Program-made: the position numbers and the translations under genes
Part shown: positions 17,049 to 25,544 of the stretch, piece by piece
How positions within the stretch are numbered: position 1 is the first letter of the stretch
How the letters are laid out: every line of letters starts with the position of its first letter
Notes under the pieces: generated by a model
What the model was told of the DNA's origin: nothing
The model's input: only the letters and a program-made list of their open reading frames with translations
The model's database searches: none
Assembly: GCA_016125275.1 (NCBI GenBank)
Contig: WGMB01000018.1
Span: forward strand, 310,001 to 374,000
DNA from: Acidobacteriota bacterium
GTDB taxonomy: Bacteria > Acidobacteriota > Terriglobia > Bryobacterales > UBA6623
Reading direction: 5' to 3'
DNA: 64,000 nt

Positions 17049-17801
17049 TTAGGCCTTGTGGCGCTTGAGCCAACCCAACGCCGCGGCGCCGCCCAGCAGC
17101 ATCCAAACCGTACCGGGCTCGGGAATCGCCGCCGGGCCGAGGATCGTGGTGAAGCTGCTTGGCAAGTTGACCGACTGGCCGCCGGTGAGTCCCGCGGCGG
17201 ATTGAAAGTTGCCGGTAAAGACGATGTTCGTCGCTCCCGTGGTATTGAGGGAGCCGGCGAATAGTTGCTGGCTCAGCGCCGTGCCGGAGGCCGTCACGTT
17301 CCCCGTCACGAAGTAGTCGTCGATGCGGAAATGGGTAGCGTCGAAGACGTCGATGGCGCTGTCATACGAGCCCGTGAAGCCCGCCGGGGCCGTTCCCTCC
17401 AGCGTGCTGAGGATCGGGAGCGGGTTCGACTTAATGCCGGTGACATCAAAGCTGATGACGAAGTCGATGTCGAAGCCTCCGCAGGAGACGCCCGTCCCCA
17501 GCGTGCACGTGATCGTCATGTTTGTCAGGTCCAAGAACAGAGGCTCGACGTACCCGAACGGCGCCGGCGTCGCTCCGTTGCCGGGCGTGGCGCTGATCGC
17601 CGGACGAAGCCGGATTGTTCCCGTGAAGTCATAGTTGTCCGCGGAACCGGCCAACGTCATTTGATCCACATTGCTCGCGCCGTCGACCAGCACGTCATTG
17701 AGATCCATGTACAGATAGGTGTTGCTAATGGTATACGGATCAGCCGAAGCCGTCGAGCTGAAAAGCGCCAACATCCCTAGCGCCATCAATGCTTTAGTCA
17801 T
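17049..17801 (-). CDS. PEP-CTERM sorting-domain protein
   Basis: 250 residues with an N-terminal signal peptide (LMALGMLALFSSTASA) and a C-terminal PEP-CTERM signal: IPEPGTVWMLLGGAAALGW followed by the basic tail LKRHKA. In this system an exosortase (EpsH/XrtA-type) recognises the PEP motif, cuts the anchor, and the protein reaches the cell surface. The mature region is Asn/Thr/Ser-rich and beta-stranded with two Cys (TCTLGTGVSC). Nothing indicates an enzymatic function. No exosortase gene is in the window, so it must lie elsewhere. Confidence 0.88.
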   Translation of the reverse strand: MTKALMALGMLALFSSTASADPYTISNTYLYMDLNDVLVDGASNVDQMTLAGSADNYDFTGTIRLRPAISATPGNGATPAPFGYVEPLFLDLTNMTITCTLGTGVSCGGFDIDFVISFDVTGIKSNPLPILSTLEGTAPAGFTGSYDSAIDVFDATHFRIDDYFVTGNVTASGTALSQQLFAGSLNTTGATNIVFTGNFQSAAGLTGGQSVNLPSSFTTILGPAAIPEPGTVWMLLGGAAALGWLKRHKA

Positions 17802-17904
17802 AAGAATCCCCCCTTACACAGGACGCCATATCGTACCATGCCGAGCGGTCGCATCGCGCCCCCCGGGCTATGCCGGAGAGGCCCCTGGGTGTAGTCTGTA
17901 GAGC

Positions 17905-19179
17905 ATGTTTCTGAGACTCGTTGTGAGCCTTGCGGTTTGCCTATCGGCCGCCTCGGCCGAGGACTGGCCCCAGTGGAGAGGCCCTACCGCCGACGGGGTC
18001 TCGACCGAAAAGGGTTTGCCCGTCCGCTGGAGCGCATCGGAAAACGTCGCCTGGAAAGCTCCCCTCGAAGGTTGGGGAACCTCCACCCCCATCGTCTGGG
18101 GCGACACGGTCTTCGTGACGACGCAGGTCGGCGACGGCCCCGTGGCGGAGAGCAATGACTTTGCCGGCTCCAAAGACGCCGCGCGACAGGAGGTGGACGG
18201 CGTGCGCTTTCTCGTGAAGGCGTTCGACCGCACGACCGGCAAGCTGCGCTGGGAGAAATCGTTTCCGGCCTCCGCCTCGCTGCCGGAGGTCCACCGCAAA
18301 CACAACCTCGCCAGCCCGAGCTGCGTGACCGACGGCAAGCTGGTCTACGCTTGGTTCGGCGACGGCCAGTTGGCGGCCCTGACCCCGGACGGCGACTTGA
18401 TGTGGCGGCGCAATCTAGCCGAAGAAAACTCCGCCTTCGACGTGCGCTGGGGCCACGGGAGCTCTCCGACGATCTACGGCGACTCTTTGCTCCTGCTGGT
18501 CGACCATCCGGGCCACTCCTACCTGCTGGCGACTGACAAGGCCACCGGCAAGGACCTCTGGAAGCGAGATAGGGGACCGGACAAGCGCTCCTACACGACG
18601 CCTTTCGTGGTGGAGAGGGAGGCTGGGGGGGACCTGCTTCTGGTGAATACGAACACGGCGCTGGAGGCCCTGAGTCCGACCACCGGCGAGACTCTCTGGC
18701 AGGTGGGGGAAGAAAACAGAGTGCCGGTGGGGACGCCGGTCTATCACCAGGGCGTCGTCTACGTGAACCGCGGCTACAACAGTTCGCCGTACCTGGCGAC
18801 GCGGGTGGAGGGGGCGGAACCGAACGTGCTGTGGCGCGTAGGAACCGGCGGACCCTACGTCTCTTCGGTGGTCTACGCCGCGGGCCTGCTGTTCATGGCC
18901 AACGAGCGCGGCATCGTGAGCGCAGTGGATGCGGAGACGGGCAAACCAATCTGGCGTGAGCGCGTGGGCGGAGTTTTCTCGGCCTCGCCGGTGGTCGCTG
19001 ACGGCAAGGTCTACATGACCGACGAGGAAGGGAAGACGTTCGTCATCGAAGCGGCGCGCGAGTATCGGCTGATCGCGGAGAACGATCTGGGCGAACGGAC
19101 GCTGGCCTCGCCGGCCATCGCGGGCGGCATGATCTTCCTGCGAACGGACGATCACCTCTGGGCGATCGGCGCAAAGTAG
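17905..19179 (+). CDS. Secreted PQQ-like beta-propeller protein (II)
   Basis: 424 residues with a signal peptide (LVVSLAVCLSAASA) and the opening EDWPQWRGPTADGVSTEKG, a signature of acidobacterial/planctomycete secreted propellers. Blades are visible at FDRTTGKLRWEKSF, ATDKATGKDLWKRD, ALSPTTGETLWQVG and AVDAETGKPIWRERVG, each with the A-x-D-x-x-T-G-x-x-x-W docking motif. It is the second protein of this class in the window, separate in sequence from the one at 14994. It converges on the membrane sulfatase-like gene with a 6-bp gap. Role unknown; likely periplasmic. Confidence 0.84.
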   Translation: MFLRLVVSLAVCLSAASAEDWPQWRGPTADGVSTEKGLPVRWSASENVAWKAPLEGWGTSTPIVWGDTVFVTTQVGDGPVAESNDFAGSKDAARQEVDGVRFLVKAFDRTTGKLRWEKSFPASASLPEVHRKHNLASPSCVTDGKLVYAWFGDGQLAALTPDGDLMWRRNLAEENSAFDVRWGHGSSPTIYGDSLLLLVDHPGHSYLLATDKATGKDLWKRDRGPDKRSYTTPFVVEREAGGDLLLVNTNTALEALSPTTGETLWQVGEENRVPVGTPVYHQGVVYVNRGYNSSPYLATRVEGAEPNVLWRVGTGGPYVSSVVYAAGLLFMANERGIVSAVDAETGKPIWRERVGGVFSASPVVADGKVYMTDEEGKTFVIEAAREYRLIAENDLGERTLASPAIAGGMIFLRTDDHLWAIGAK

Positions 19180-19185
19180 TCGCGC

Positions 19186-21273
19186 TCATTGGATATAACC
19201 GAGCGAACGCAGGCGGTTTTCGGCCTCCGGCGTCAGCTTGTCGAACTGAATCTCCTTCGACCGGAGCGGAATGCTGGTCAGGATCAGCCTTTCGTCCCGG
19301 CTCATCAGGTCGGCATCGGTCGAGGACAGCGGGTGCAGATCAAGTGGATCCAGGTTAGCGTCAAAAGCCTGCTCGTGCACGCCGACCTCCGAGAACACGA
19401 TCTTTACGCCCTCTCGAATCACGGCCCGCTGGCGCCCGGGAATGTCCTTGTTCGTCGCGGGGGTTTCCCCTCGGGTCGGACAGATTTCGCAATAGGATTC
19501 GACGAGCGCGTACTCTCGGCCCACGCCCCACGGAAAACCTTGGACAGAAGAACCTATCGGCTGACCAACGATCTCGGCCAGCGTCGGGAACAGGTCGATG
19601 CTTTGCAGGTGCGGACCGGGCGTCGGCGTCGTTCGTCCGGCCGGCGGCTTGACGAGCCAGGGCACAAGGACCTGCGGCCCGTAGACGAGGGAGCCGTGCT
19701 GCAGGAAGCCGTGCTCCATGAAGGACTCGCCGTGGTCGGCGGTAAGGAAGATCCAGGTGTCCTCGTACAATTCCCGGTCTTTCAGATCCTGGAACAGCGC
19801 CGCCAGCTCGCGGTCGAGGGCGAGCAACTCGGAGTCATACTGCCCGACCATATAATCCAGCTCTTCCTTGGTGATCGCTCCGGGGCCGTCCTCCGTCGGA
19901 AGGTAATGCCCGGGGAACCCGTACCAATCCACCGAAGGCGGACGACCTCCAAAGTGACCATCCAGATCGGCGGGCGGCAGGTAAGGGTCGTGGGCCTCCA
20001 TAAAGTTGAGGAATAGGAAGAACGGTCGCGGATCGGTCTCGTCCAGGAAGCGGCCTGCAACGTTCCGAATCGCAAGACCGTCGCGCGCCGTCGGTCGGTA
20101 GGAGTTGAACCCGCCCGTCATCCGCTGTAGCCGTTCCGGGATGCTGCGGTCGAGCAGCCGACCAAGTGAGCGACCGCCGAACTCGAAGCGGTAGAGCCAG
20201 TTGATATCCCGCATCCAACCCCGTCCGCTCGACGAGGACTCGAAGTATTCGAACCCCCTCGGAATGCCGAAGTTCGGAACGACGCCATGGTTGGCGGAGA
20301 CGCCGCCGGTCCGAAAGCCCGCTGCCGTCAGGTACTCCGCGACCGTGGGCACGTCAGGCCGCATCGAGTAGGCCTTGCCGACAGCCCTATCCTCGTCGGA
20401 CAGCGGCGCGTGCATGCCGTGCATCCAGGGATACAAACCAGTGAACAAGGAGGCGTGGGAGGGGCCGGTCCATGGTGCCGGACTCGACACGGCTCGCGCG
20501 ATCGAGCAATCCTCACGGGCAAACCGAGTCAACTCCGGCATGGTCTCGCGCGCGTACCCGAACAGCTCCAGATGATCGGCGCGCACCGTGTCCAAGACGA
20601 TCAGCAAGACGTTGGACATCCCTTGGGCGGGTTCCGCCAAGGCTATCGGTTGTCGCACCTCAGACCAACGGTGATAGAGGGGAAGAGGCCCAAACCACAG
20701 CAGGACCGGGACAACGGAAAAGAACGACAGTCCCGCTTCGAGTACAGTTCTGCCAGGCATGGAAGGTCGACTCCGCAGAAACCAGAGCGCAGCCGTAGTG
20801 AGGAAGAACGGTGTCAGCATCAAGGCGATGAACGGCAGAACATCGTCGGGCTGAATGTCGTTCCAGAACTCGCGGAGGACCTGCAGGCCGCACAGTAGGG
20901 CGTCGAACGCGCAAAAGAAACCGACAGCCGTGGCCACGGCCCCGCCCCATCGGCTCAACCTCAAAAGCAGCGCACCACCGAGCGCCGCCAAGGCGACCCA
21001 GAGCCATCCGCCGGCATCCAAGGACATCTTGGCGAACAGAACAAACGCAACCGCCGAGGCGAGACGCACCAACAGGATAGGACCAGCCGTCCCCTCTGGA
21101 CGGACGCGGGCGTACGCGGCAACAGCGAAGCCTGCGCCCAGACCCACGGGGGCCAAAATTCCGAGTTCGGTCAAGAAGTCGAAGACCGTGAGATCGGCCC
21201 CGAAAAGACCCAAGACCGTGGTCTCCCACGCAGCGTGGATGAAGGCCAACAGCAGGCCAACCAAGCCGATCAC
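19186..21273 (-). CDS. Membrane-anchored sulfatase-like (alkaline phosphatase superfamily) protein
   Basis: 695 residues. About the first 200 residues are hydrophobic with roughly five or six membrane helices; the rest is an extracytoplasmic sulfatase fold. The metal site starts LLIVLDTVRADHLELFGY (Asp228) and the nucleophile region is PWTGPSHASLFTGLYP, with Thr269 where true sulfatases have Cys or Ser of the C/S-x-P-x-R formylglycine motif. A second metal site is in FLTADHGESFMEHGF. The combination of N-terminal helices, Thr nucleophile and PSH resembles phosphoglycerol or phosphoethanolamine transferases rather than sulfate ester hydrolases. It ends ENRLRSLGYIQ, a common sulfatase-family tail. 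Substrate unknown. Confidence 0.84.
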   Translation of the reverse strand: MIGLVGLLLAFIHAAWETTVLGLFGADLTVFDFLTELGILAPVGLGAGFAVAAYARVRPEGTAGPILLVRLASAVAFVLFAKMSLDAGGWLWVALAALGGALLLRLSRWGGAVATAVGFFCAFDALLCGLQVLREFWNDIQPDDVLPFIALMLTPFFLTTAALWFLRSRPSMPGRTVLEAGLSFFSVVPVLLWFGPLPLYHRWSEVRQPIALAEPAQGMSNVLLIVLDTVRADHLELFGYARETMPELTRFAREDCSIARAVSSPAPWTGPSHASLFTGLYPWMHGMHAPLSDEDRAVGKAYSMRPDVPTVAEYLTAAGFRTGGVSANHGVVPNFGIPRGFEYFESSSSGRGWMRDINWLYRFEFGGRSLGRLLDRSIPERLQRMTGGFNSYRPTARDGLAIRNVAGRFLDETDPRPFFLFLNFMEAHDPYLPPADLDGHFGGRPPSVDWYGFPGHYLPTEDGPGAITKEELDYMVGQYDSELLALDRELAALFQDLKDRELYEDTWIFLTADHGESFMEHGFLQHGSLVYGPQVLVPWLVKPPAGRTTPTPGPHLQSIDLFPTLAEIVGQPIGSSVQGFPWGVGREYALVESYCEICPTRGETPATNKDIPGRQRAVIREGVKIVFSEVGVHEQAFDANLDPLDLHPLSSTDADLMSRDERLILTSIPLRSKEIQFDKLTPEAENRLRSLGYIQ

Positions 21274-21369
21274 GATGTAGAAACTCCCCTTAGCAGGCTG
21301 GTGGGCGCTCTTGCCGAGCCCCCTAGATTATCAGAATCAACCCGGGCTCTCTGGGGATGTCCAAGATTT

Positions 21370-21879
21370 CTATTCCGACAGAATCGCCATCGGGCCGACT
21401 TCTGATTCCGGCTCGGGGTGAATCTCCGGATGCGCGTCCAGCATGCGCGCGCAGGAGTTCCAGCGCAGCTTGGCGTCGTCGTTATCCTCGGCGCTGAGAG
21501 CCTCGGCCCTTTGGAACAGGTCCATGGCGTGCGTCAGCCATTCGTAGGCCTCGTAGCCGGAGCCCGGCTTGTGCGTCCGCCAGCGCGCCTTACCCACTCG
21601 TTCGGCGATTACCCCTTCGTAGTAAGTGCGATCGTAGTGGCTGTGCAGGTCGGGCAGCAGCCGACGCGCTTCGCCAGCGGCGCCCAGCCGGCCCATCGCG
21701 ATCTGATCGGTGAGCGAAAGCAACAGCCAGGCTACGGCGTCCTGGTTGCCGGGGTCCACGGCGAGGATGTCCCGGCAGATGCTCTCCGACTCGGCCGGCT
21801 CATTGAGCAGGCGGTAGCGCTTCGCTTTCTCGAGCGCTTGTGGAACGAGCTCGGGCAGCAGGGGCTTGAGTTGGCGCAT
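21370..21879 (-). CDS. Small helical (TPR-like) protein linked to SDH operon
   Basis: 169 residues. The ATG at 21879 is preferred over a GTG 18 bases upstream because AAGGAGG lies 8 bases before it. The N-terminal half contains helix pairs resembling one or two tetratricopeptide repeats (ALEKAKRYRLLNEPAESESI, CRDILAVDPGNQDAVAWLLL), the second half is helical and acidic, including YEAYEWLTHAMDLFQRAEAL. It starts 26 bp after the sdhB stop on the same strand, so it is probably co-transcribed. It may assist SDH assembly or be unrelated; no family is recognised. Confidence 0.65.
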   Translation of the reverse strand: MRQLKPLLPELVPQALEKAKRYRLLNEPAESESICRDILAVDPGNQDAVAWLLLSLTDQIAMGRLGAAGEARRLLPDLHSHYDRTYYEGVIAERVGKARWRTHKPGSGYEAYEWLTHAMDLFQRAEALSAEDNDDAKLRWNSCARMLDAHPEIHPEPESEVGPMAILSE

Positions 21880-21905
21880 CGGGGCGGCCTCCTTCACGGC
21901 GGACT

Positions 21906-22637
21906 CTATCCGCCGAACAGCTTCTTCAACGGGTCATAGAATCGATCGACCACTCGCTCCTTGAGCGGAATGATCGCGTTGTCGGTAATCGTAATCTCTT
22001 CCGGGCAAACTTTGGTGCAGCATTTCGTGATGTTGCAGTAGCCCAGGCCGTGTCGGTCCTTGAGGTCGGGTACCCGGTCCGCCACGTCCAGCGGATTCAT
22101 CTCGAGCTGCGCGATGTGGATCAGGAACCGCGGCCCGGCAAACTCGTTGTGTTTGTGGTGCTCGCGCAGCACGTGGCAAACGTCCTGGCACAGGTAGCAC
22201 TCGATGCACTTGCGGAACTCCTGGGCGCGCTCCACGTCGGCCTGCTGCATCCGCCAGGTGCCGTCGGGAGCGTCCGGCTTGCGCGGCTCGAGCTTCTTGA
22301 TCTCCTGCTTCACGCGGTAGTTCCACTCGACATTCGTGACGAGGTCGCGCAACAGCGGAAACGTCTGCATTGGCTGCACTGTGACGGGTTGGCTGACGTC
22401 CAAGTCCGACATCCGCGTCATGCACATCAGCTTCGGCTTGCCGTTGATTTCCGCCGAGCAGGAGCCGCACTTGCCGGCCTTGCAGTTCCAGCGGCAGGCC
22501 AGGTCCTGCGCCTGCTCGGCCTGGATCTTGTGAATCACATCGAGCACGACCATGCCGTTCTCGTAAAAGGTCGGATATTCCTGGAGGGCGCCGCCGCTCG
22601 CGTCTCCCCGCCAGATTCTGAATGTTGCGTCGGGCAT
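21906..22637 (-). CDS. sdhB: Succinate dehydrogenase/fumarate reductase iron-sulfur subunit
   Basis: 243 residues with the three cluster motifs of SdhB: [2Fe-2S] at CRWNCKAGKCGSC with a later Cys in LMCMTRM, then CIECYLCQDVC for one ferredoxin-type site and CNITKCCTKVCPE for the other. The electron path runs from SdhA FAD through these clusters to the membrane subunit. The protein is of the Mycobacterium Sdh1/acidobacterial type by length and by its partners. It lies 17 bp downstream of sdhA and is followed by the small helical protein. Confidence 0.94.
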   Translation of the reverse strand: MPDATFRIWRGDASGGALQEYPTFYENGMVVLDVIHKIQAEQAQDLACRWNCKAGKCGSCSAEINGKPKLMCMTRMSDLDVSQPVTVQPMQTFPLLRDLVTNVEWNYRVKQEIKKLEPRKPDAPDGTWRMQQADVERAQEFRKCIECYLCQDVCHVLREHHKHNEFAGPRFLIHIAQLEMNPLDVADRVPDLKDRHGLGYCNITKCCTKVCPEEITITDNAIIPLKERVVDRFYDPLKKLFGG

Positions 22638-22654
22638 GCGTGTTCTCCTTCGTG

Positions 22655-24475
22655 TCAGGCCTGCTGCTGCTCGTCAATGATGGCCTGCAGGTCTTCGCGA
22701 ATCGGCTTGACCGCGTGCTTCTCGAGGAGCATTTCGCCGTCCGGGCCGCGTCGAATAGCGGTGTTGATCTTGCCGAGCTCCGCACTCTTCTCGGGAAAAT
22801 CTTCCCGGGCGTGGGCCCCGCGGCTTTCCTCGCGGGACAGGGCTGAGCGCGTGATCGCCTCGGAGATTGTGAGCAGGTTGCGGAGATCCAGCGCCGTGTG
22901 CCAGCCGGGGTTGTACTCGCGGTTGCCGGGCGGGGCAGCGTGGATTGCGCGCTCGCGCAGGTGGGCGATGCCTTCGAGGGCGTCTTCCATCTCTCCATGG
23001 TGGCGGACGATGCCGACGTGGCTCTGCATCATTTCCTGGAGCTCGTGCTGGATCGCATAGGGGTTTTCGCCCTTGCCGTTCCGCTCCAGCGGTTCCAGCG
23101 TCATCCGTTCGACGCGGGCGACGGCATCGGCGTCCAGGCTCACCGCGCCGTGCTCCCGGGCAAACGCGGCGGCATGCTCGCCGGCGCGCTTGCCGAACAC
23201 CAGCAGATCGGACAGGGAATTGCCGCCCAGACGGTTGGCGCCGTGGAGCCCCGACGCGCACTCTCCCGCCGCGAACAGGCCCGGCACCGAGCTCATCTGA
23301 CTGTCGCCGTCGACCTCTACGCCGCCCATCACATAGTGCGTGGTCGGGCCGACCTCCATCGGTTCCTTGGTGATGTCGATGCCGGCCAGCTTCTCGAACT
23401 GGTGGTACATGCTGGGGAGCTTGCGTTTGATGTGCTCCTCCGCGTTCGGCAGCTTCTCTTTGATCCAGGCGATGTCCAGATACACGCCGCCGTGCTCGCT
23501 GCCGCGCCCGGCCTTGATCTCCCGATTGATGCAGCGGGCCACGTGGTCGCGCGTGAGCAGCTCCGGCGGACGGCGGGCTTGCCGGTCGCCGCGGACGTAG
23601 CGCCAGCCTTCGTCGGCGTTGTCGGCGGTCTGGTGCTTGTAGAGATCCGGAATGTCGTCGAACATGAAGCGACGACCCTCGGCGTTCTTCAGAATGCCGC
23701 CTTCTCCCCGCACTCCCTCGGTAACCAGGATGCCGGCTACACTGTGCGGCCAAACCATGCCCGTCGGGTGGAACTGGACGAACTCCATGTCCTTGAGCAC
23801 GGCGCCGGCGCGGTAAGCCAGGGAGTGCCCGTCGCCGGTGTACTCCCAGGAGTTGGAGGTGACGCGAAACGAGCGGCCGATGCCGCCGGTCGCCAGGACG
23901 ACGGCCTTGGCGCGGAAGGCCTTGAAGCGACCCAGCTCGCGGTCGTAGGCGAAAGCCCCGGCGACGCGCTCGCCGTCCATCAGCAGCTCGACCACGGTGT
24001 GCTCCATGTGGACGTCCATGCCCAGATGGATGCCGTGGTCCTGTAGGGTGCGGATGAGCTCGAGGCCGGTCCGGTCGCCTACGTGGGCCAAGCGGGGATA
24101 GCGGTGTCCGCCGAAATTGCGCTGCAGGATGCGGCCGTCGGGAGTACGGTCGAACAGCGCCCCCCAGGCCTCCATTTCCTTCACCCGGGACGGAGCCTCC
24201 TTGGCGTGGAGCTCGGCCATGCGCCAGTTGTTGAGGTACTGGCCTCCGCGCATGGTGTCGGCAAAGTGAACCCGCCAGTTGTCCCGCTCGTCCACATTCG
24301 CCATCGCGGCGGCCATGCCGCCTTCGGCCATCACCGTATGGGCCTTGCCGAGCAATGACTTGCAGACCACGCCGACCTTGACGCCGGCGTTGGACGCTTC
24401 GATCGCAGCGCGCAGGCCGGCGCCGCCGGCGCCGACGACCAAGACGTCGTATTCGTAAGTCTCGATTCCGGGCAT
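22655..24475 (-). CDS. sdhA: Succinate dehydrogenase/fumarate reductase flavoprotein subunit
   Basis: 606 residues beginning YEYDVLVVGAGGAGLRAAIE (FAD-binding Rossmann), then AHTVMAEGGMAAAMAN where His46 is in the position of the covalent FAD histidine. Active-site blocks are RGEGGILKN and PTTHYVMGGVEVD; the C-terminal domain contains NPGWHTALDLRNLL. It oxidises succinate to fumarate (or the reverse) and passes electrons to SdhB. The ATG at 24475 is used since residues before it, in an extended reading, overlap sdhC and look random. It starts 7 bp after the sdhC stop. Confidence 0.94.
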   Translation of the reverse strand: MPGIETYEYDVLVVGAGGAGLRAAIEASNAGVKVGVVCKSLLGKAHTVMAEGGMAAAMANVDERDNWRVHFADTMRGGQYLNNWRMAELHAKEAPSRVKEMEAWGALFDRTPDGRILQRNFGGHRYPRLAHVGDRTGLELIRTLQDHGIHLGMDVHMEHTVVELLMDGERVAGAFAYDRELGRFKAFRAKAVVLATGGIGRSFRVTSNSWEYTGDGHSLAYRAGAVLKDMEFVQFHPTGMVWPHSVAGILVTEGVRGEGGILKNAEGRRFMFDDIPDLYKHQTADNADEGWRYVRGDRQARRPPELLTRDHVARCINREIKAGRGSEHGGVYLDIAWIKEKLPNAEEHIKRKLPSMYHQFEKLAGIDITKEPMEVGPTTHYVMGGVEVDGDSQMSSVPGLFAAGECASGLHGANRLGGNSLSDLLVFGKRAGEHAAAFAREHGAVSLDADAVARVERMTLEPLERNGKGENPYAIQHELQEMMQSHVGIVRHHGEMEDALEGIAHLRERAIHAAPPGNREYNPGWHTALDLRNLLTISEAITRSALSREESRGAHAREDFPEKSAELGKINTAIRRGPDGEMLLEKHAVKPIREDLQAIIDEQQQA

Positions 24476-24482
24476 GACGCTT

Positions 24483-25286
24483 CTACAGGATCCTCCAGTC
24501 CGACCAGATGCCCATGGAGCAGAGCCGGACGTAGAGGTCGGAGAAGCCGACCCAGAACAGGCTGATCCAGGCGAAACGCATGTGACGGCAGTTGAACCAC
24601 GTGACGCGCTTCCATAACTTGAGCGCCAAAGGGCTGCTGGAAAGGATGTCGCGGCCTCCGCCGACCAGATGACGCAGCGAATGGCACCCAAAGGTGTAGC
24701 TGCCGAGAAAGACGACGTTCAGCGTGAGCACGATCGTCCCGACGCCCACGCCCCACTCGGCCGCGCCGGTCTCGGCGTTGGTGAACCACATGGCCTTCCA
24801 AGCGTCGGAAGCGAGGATCAGGATGAACGCCAGGGCGAGGTAGAGGAAGTAGCGATGGACGTTCTGCAAAATCAACGGAAACGAGTGTTCGCCGCGGTAA
24901 GCGTTGCGGGGCTCGCCGACGGCGCATGAGGGCGGATCGGCCCAAAACGCCTTGTAGTAGGCCCCGCGGTAGTAGTAGCAGGTGAATCGGAATCCGCCCG
25001 GAGCCCAAAGGATCAACAGGGCGGGAGAGAAGAGCAGCCACGCCGGCCACCAAGCCGGTTTGGGCCCGAACCAACTGTGCGCCGAAGGACCGAAGATCTC
25101 CGGTGAGTAGAAGGGCGAGAGATAGCCCTGGTAGGTGTAGTGGTCGCCTTGGAAGGCGGCCCAGGTCGAGTAGACGATGAACGCCGAGAGCCCGAGGAAT
25201 GTTGCCACGGGCTGCAACCACCACGCATCCCGGCGTGACGTCTGACCGAACCCGCTCGATGTGACGGGAACGTCAAAGCTTGCCAT
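24483..25286 (-). CDS. sdhC: Succinate dehydrogenase membrane subunit (Sdh1/type F-like)
   Basis: 267 residues with about five hydrophobic helices, far longer than classical SdhC or SdhD (about 115-130). Length, gene order C-A-B and absence of an SdhD match the actinobacterial Sdh1 class (for example Mycobacterium Rv0249c, about 270 residues). Notable residues in membrane-proximal positions are Cys201-His202 with His206 in TFGCHSLRHLVGG, and Cys233 with His235 in WFNCRHMRFAW; further Cys at 103 and 121 and His144. In mycobacterial Sdh1 the membrane subunit carries a Rieske-type cluster; whether these Cys/His pairs are its ligands is inference. It starts the operon. Confidence 0.85.
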   Translation of the reverse strand: MASFDVPVTSSGFGQTSRRDAWWLQPVATFLGLSAFIVYSTWAAFQGDHYTYQGYLSPFYSPEIFGPSAHSWFGPKPAWWPAWLLFSPALLILWAPGGFRFTCYYYRGAYYKAFWADPPSCAVGEPRNAYRGEHSFPLILQNVHRYFLYLALAFILILASDAWKAMWFTNAETGAAEWGVGVGTIVLTLNVVFLGSYTFGCHSLRHLVGGGRDILSSSPLALKLWKRVTWFNCRHMRFAWISLFWVGFSDLYVRLCSMGIWSDWRIL

Positions 25287-25408
25287 CGGCGCCTACCATA
25301 GGCGATCCCCACGGGCCGGCGCAAGGGCCATTTCACGTTTTGGATGACTTTGCTAACCTTCGTCGAACCAGCACGTTACGGTGGGTGGTGCGAAAGGTTC
25401 TCCGAGGA

Positions 25409-25442
25409 GGGGACAGCCGACTGCGGAGAGGGCTGTCGGCCC
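25409..25442 (-). promoter_or_regulatory. Stem-loop in the sdh leader
   Basis: Seven perfect pairs (25412-25418 with 25431-25437) extended by three G-C pairs (25409-25411 with 25440-25442) beyond a two-base bulge, with a 12-base loop. It is about 125 nt upstream of the sdhC start. It could be part of a structured leader or chance GC pairing. Confidence 0.35.
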
Positions 25443-25518
25443 CACAGTCATTCCGAAAGAAGTGCGCCGGAAGCCGACACTATCGCGGCCGGAAGGCCTT
25501 ACACCGCCGTTAGTTTAC

Positions 25519-25532
25519 ATAATATATATTAT
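25519..25532. promoter_or_regulatory. Perfect 14-bp AT palindrome upstream of sdh operon
   Basis: ATAATATATATTAT, a perfect palindrome made only of A and T, in an otherwise GC-rich sequence. It is 12 bases beyond the HAD-phosphatase stop codon and 233 bp upstream of sdhC. Candidate promoter core or regulator-binding site. Confidence 0.4.
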
Positions 25533-25544
25533 CGGACAGTTTCA

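Larger units (their letters stand above)
25287..25544 (-). promoter_or_regulatory. Intergenic leader of the sdh operon
   Basis: 258 bp without a convincing gene. On the minus strand it leads into sdhC. It contains an AT-rich palindrome (25519-25532) just after the HAD stop and a stem-loop (25409-25442) closer to sdhC. A short plus-strand reading frame across it is compositionally random. The sdh promoter probably lies near the AT-rich block, leaving a leader of up to about 230 nt; no -35/-10 pair fits well enough to name. Confidence 0.45.

Noticed and set aside
25280-25513. A 77-codon plus-strand frame in the sdh leader.
   Set aside because: Basic, random-looking sequence; no ribosome site or family match.
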